From NCBI RefSeq assembly GCF_028275115.1, contig NZ_JAQCNH010000083.1:1-64000 (forward strand): a DNA stretch of 64,000 bases, given 5' to 3'. Position 1 is the first letter of the stretch; each line of letters starts with the position of its first letter. Shown here one piece after another: positions 61,607-64,000 of this stretch. The DNA is from Halorientalis sp. GTDB lineage: Archaea; Halobacteriota; Halobacteria; Halobacteriales; Haloarculaceae. Position numbers and translations under genes: made by a program. The notes under the pieces are model-generated. The model was not told the DNA's origin and did not search any database. It saw only the letters and a program-made list of their open reading frames with translations.

Positions 61607-63172
61607 TCAACACACGAGTAGGTACAGCCAGTAGGGCAGGCGCAGGATACCGTCGTCGACGACCGTGACCGGCTCGTCGCCACGGCCTGTCTCGCCGACG
61701 AGCAGGAACCCGAGCGGCGTCTCGTACTCGTCTACGAACTCGCGGACCGCCTCGCGTCGGTCGCCGGCCCGACTGGGTCGGTAGCCGAGGCCGACCGGTA
61801 CCGGCGTGTCACCGACCTCGAACACGAAGTCGACCTCGCCGTCGCGGCCACGCCAGTACTGGATGGGCGGGTCCCAGGAGCGGCCCTGCTGAGCGGCGAC
61901 GTTGTACGCCAGGCGCATGGTGTGGTCGAACGCCGCGATGCGTGCGAGGTCCGCCTCGCGGTCGAAATCGTTGCGAACCGCGGCCGCATCACCGCCGGTC
62001 AGGGCCGTCACCAGCCCGGTATCCTGCAGATAGAGCCGAACGGCTCGCGGCCGGCTGTTGTCGTACTCCGTGACCCCGTTTAGCAGGTACAGCTCCGCGA
62101 GCGCGGGGAGATAGCTGTCCGCGATGGTCCGGCGGTCGACGTCGAGCAGTTCGACGAGGTCCTGATACCGGATGGGGTCGGCGCCGCGGTTCCGGGCGGC
62201 GATGGCACAGAGTCGCTCGAGGTCGGCGAGCGTCTGGATGGACTCGAAGCCGGGGACCTCCTGGTAGAGGGCGTCGCGCACGTCGTCACGCAGACGGTCG
62301 TATGCGCCGGCAGGGAGGTCGGTTGTAGTGGCGACGGCGCCGTTCTGGTCGTAGCTGATGATACCACCCATCGCGAGGTACTCGACGACCTGTGACCGGA
62401 GCCAGTCGGCCACGTCGGCAATCTGTTCGTACTTCCCGCGCAGTTCCGCGACGAGCGGCGCGACGTCGCCAGTTTCGAGCGCCCGGGGGATGCTCCCGTC
62501 GCCGGTTCGGAGCGACGTGGGACTGACTCGGCGGTCGTCGCGTTCGAGCGCGGGGCGCAACGCGAACACGTAGTCACGGAACTTCTCCGGGAGGGTCGGC
62601 TGGGTGTCGTAGGCGTCCGCCGGGAGCGGGCCGTCCGCGAGGGGACGCTCGATCTGGATGTCGGCGCTGGCTGTGGCCAGGACGTGCCGGTCGGCGTCGT
62701 CGGCGTAGAGGTCGGCGACCGGCCGTTCCCAGCCGTCGGTCGAGGGCTTGTTCGGGTGTCCGACGTGGTGAACGTCGTCGAGTACGACGAACTGCGGCCG
62801 GTCGGTGTCGATACGACCGAGAATGCGGGTCTCGTAGTAGCGCACTGCACGTCGGAGCTGTGCCGCCGACTGGAGCTGATACAGCGGGTCGGCGTCGAAC
62901 GGGAGATAGAGGAACAGTTCCGGTGGGTCGCCCGCCTCGATCCGATGGCGGATGAACTCGTGGACGAGCGTCGTTTTGCCCGCGCCCCGGCGGCCGGTGA
63001 GGGCGAGGAGGAACTGCTCTTCGACCTGGCTCCCGGTCGCGTCCGGACGTGCCAGGTGGTAGAAATCGCTTTTCTGTCGGGCAGGGAGGTCGAAGGCGTC
63101 GACGCCGACCTCCCACCACGGATTGTGTTCGTGGAGGTCCCGAAGCAACGCCTCGTCTGGCTCGATATCCAT
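61607..63172 (-). CDS. AAA ATPase with DUF4143-like C-terminal domain
   Basis: 521 residues from the ATG at 63172 (an in-frame GTG lies just before); an AT-rich CATTATG element is about 30 bases upstream. Walker A is LLALTGRRGAGKTTLVHEF (about 56-74), Walker B PQFVVLDDVHHVGHP. A winged-helix-like region (about 280-370) follows, and then the DUF4143-type end: YLQDTGLVTALTGG, ARIAAFDHTMRLAYN, GRDGEVDFVFEVGD. In related proteins this last strand is followed by an E-x-K on a nuclease-like fold; here the place reads PVPVGLGYRPSR, so the Lys is missing. Such ATPases are common in archaea and their role is unclear; here they are next to DNA-processing genes. Confidence 0.78.
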   Translation of the reverse strand: MDIEPDEALLRDLHEHNPWWEVGVDAFDLPARQKSDFYHLARPDATGSQVEEQFLLALTGRRGAGKTTLVHEFIRHRIEAGDPPELFLYLPFDADPLYQLQSAAQLRRAVRYYETRILGRIDTDRPQFVVLDDVHHVGHPNKPSTDGWERPVADLYADDADRHVLATASADIQIERPLADGPLPADAYDTQPTLPEKFRDYVFALRPALERDDRRVSPTSLRTGDGSIPRALETGDVAPLVAELRGKYEQIADVADWLRSQVVEYLAMGGIISYDQNGAVATTTDLPAGAYDRLRDDVRDALYQEVPGFESIQTLADLERLCAIAARNRGADPIRYQDLVELLDVDRRTIADSYLPALAELYLLNGVTEYDNSRPRAVRLYLQDTGLVTALTGGDAAAVRNDFDREADLARIAAFDHTMRLAYNVAAQQGRSWDPPIQYWRGRDGEVDFVFEVGDTPVPVGLGYRPSRAGDRREAVREFVDEYETPLGFLLVGETGRGDEPVTVVDDGILRLPYWLYLLVC

Positions 63173-63504
63173 CACTCGTTACACTGTCGTCGACCTGCTA
63201 CATAATGATTGTTTCGGCCTTTTCGAACGCACTGTGATGTGTTTTTCCTACCTGCACGGCGACTGACGCCGCCGTTCTCCCCCGCTAAGGCAACAAAAAC
63301 ATTAGAATGTGCTTTAACGAATTTTGAGTGCCATTGCCTTGCGTACGTACGAAGGATTTAACACACTGGAATACGAATTAGTGGATACCACCAATCAAAA
63401 GTACATCAGGATGTGTTTTATCGATGTCCGAACGGAATCGAAGTGTGTTACGTTGAAAACAGCCCGCTGGTTCCCCGGGCGAACTGGGGACCGAGAGAGA
63501 CACG
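63173..63504. other. AT-rich intergenic region with promoter elements
   Basis: About 330 bases, clearly AT-richer than the flanks. On the minus strand a CATTATG element at about 63202-63208 serves the AAA gene. On the plus strand TGTTTTATCG at about 63413-63422 may serve the partial gene at 63505, giving a leader of about 60 bases. Several direct AT-rich words (GTGTTTT, GTGTGTT, GTGCTTT) occur but no clear origin repeats. Confidence 0.4.
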
Positions 63505-64000
63505 ATGACAACAAACACGAACATCGAAGACGGCGAGCGAACGAACGTCACGGTCACCGCCGTATCGGGCCGGACCATGGAGATGGAGGGGGAGACCGTT
63601 CACCAGCTCCTCGTCGAGGACGCCGACGGAGAGCGGTTCCCGTTGGTCGTGACGCCGAACAGCGACACGCTCGTGACCCTGAAAGCGGGTGCGGAGTACC
63701 GACTCATCGACCTGCTCGGTGCAGTGCCGGCGACCGGCACCGACCCCGACACGTCCTGTCCCGACTGCGGGGGGACGCTCAGGCCCGGTTGGGTCGGCGA
63801 CGGCGTCGACGACCGGGTGAACAGGGCCATCGAGCGACTCGACATCACCGCTCCGTTCGGCATCGTCGACGAGGAGGCGGTGATCGTCCGCCAGCGCGCG
63901 GTCGAGGGCCGCGTCGACGACTGGCAGCGGATGAGGGACGCCGAGACGCCTACGCTGCCGGATTTCGTCTGCGAGGCCTGTCACCGCGGCGTCACCGCGA
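63505..64000 (+). CDS. Zinc-binding, OB-fold-like protein (3' end outside window)
   Basis: 165 residues are visible and the frame is open at the window edge. Residues about 13-70 look like a small beta barrel of OB type: TNVTVTAVSGRTMEMEGET, HQLLVEDADGERFPLVV, AGAEYRLIDLLGAV. A CPDCGG pair follows at about 84-88 and a CEACHRG pair near 155-160, which together could form one split zinc site around a helical insertion. Nucleic-acid binding is possible but inferred. Nothing to the right can be seen. Confidence 0.6.
   Translation, partial: MTTNTNIEDGERTNVTVTAVSGRTMEMEGETVHQLLVEDADGERFPLVVTPNSDTLVTLKAGAEYRLIDLLGAVPATGTDPDTSCPDCGGTLRPGWVGDGVDDRVNRAIERLDITAPFGIVDEEAVIVRQRAVEGRVDDWQRMRDAETPTLPDFVCEACHRGVTA

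Noticed and set aside
61607-63172. Orc1/Cdc6 origin-binding ATPase with origin in the adjacent AT-rich gap
   Set aside because: The AAA core is followed by DUF4143-type sequence, not the Orc1 winged helix, and no origin-type repeats were seen at 63173-63504.
1-64000. tRNA, rRNA or CRISPR arrays
   Set aside because: Intergenic regions were read for T-loop-like words and regular direct repeats; none fitted. The only tandem array is inside the coding sequence at 20892-21106.

Overview
This window is chromosomal or megaplasmid DNA of a haloarchaeon (class Halobacteria). The signs are high GC, very acidic proteins, Tat-type lipoprotein leaders, TATA boxes about 25-30 bases upstream of start codons (leaderless transcripts), a retinal phototaxis receptor with its transducer, a HalOD1 domain, and a PGF-CTERM-like surface anchor. 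No rRNA, tRNA or CRISPR array was seen.

Layout. 1-338 is the 3' end of lipA, followed by a short-chain dehydrogenase (SDR). 1977-7361 is a visibly AT-richer block: a HyuB/HyuA ATP-dependent amidohydrolase (or carboxylase) pair plus an orphan Tat-lipoprotein solute receptor. 7.7-9.5 kb holds an Fe-ADH-fold enzyme that has apparently lost most metal ligands, and a cupin with a zinc ribbon. 9.7-13.5 kb is gene-poor: an unknown lipoprotein, a decayed SDR and a stand-alone IS630-type DNA-binding protein. 13.5-16.9 kb is a complete overlapping proline operon (proC-proB-proA) with a trailing DUF4864 gene. 17.2-23 kb has endonuclease III, UV damage endonuclease and a surface-protein cluster, in which a membrane-anchored winged-helix protein and a PGF-CTERM protein share one extracellular domain and flank a protein with a long Glu/Arg helix. 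23-33.4 kb holds a DrrAB-like exporter, a D-amino-acid-oxidase-family enzyme and a complete peptide/nickel-type ABC importer whose receptor appears circularly permuted. 34-36.3 kb is the sensory rhodopsin I / HtrI pair. 37.4-38.9 kb is a DtxR-family metal regulator with a palindromic operator, translationally coupled to a GDT1/UPF0016 cation transporter. 38.9-42 kb holds small membrane, HalOD1 and zinc-finger proteins and a sulfatase-fold phosphohydrolase. 43-45.6 kb is polyphosphate kinase, bracketed by two inverted copies of one hairpin.

46.4-63.2 kb is the most unusual region, a DNA-processing or defence-like cluster. Two divergent genes, an HNR-repeat plus EVE-like protein and an SF2 helicase, end in what looks like the same three-unit ribbon-helix-helix-like tail. 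Next comes an AddB-like nuclease overlapping by one base an AddA-like UvrD helicase-nuclease. Convergent to these are a winged-helix/TPR/tandem-HhH protein and an AAA ATPase with a DUF4143-like tail lacking its usual Lys. The window closes in a zinc-binding protein cut by the window edge.

All calls come from reading the sequence and remembered family features; no database search was run.
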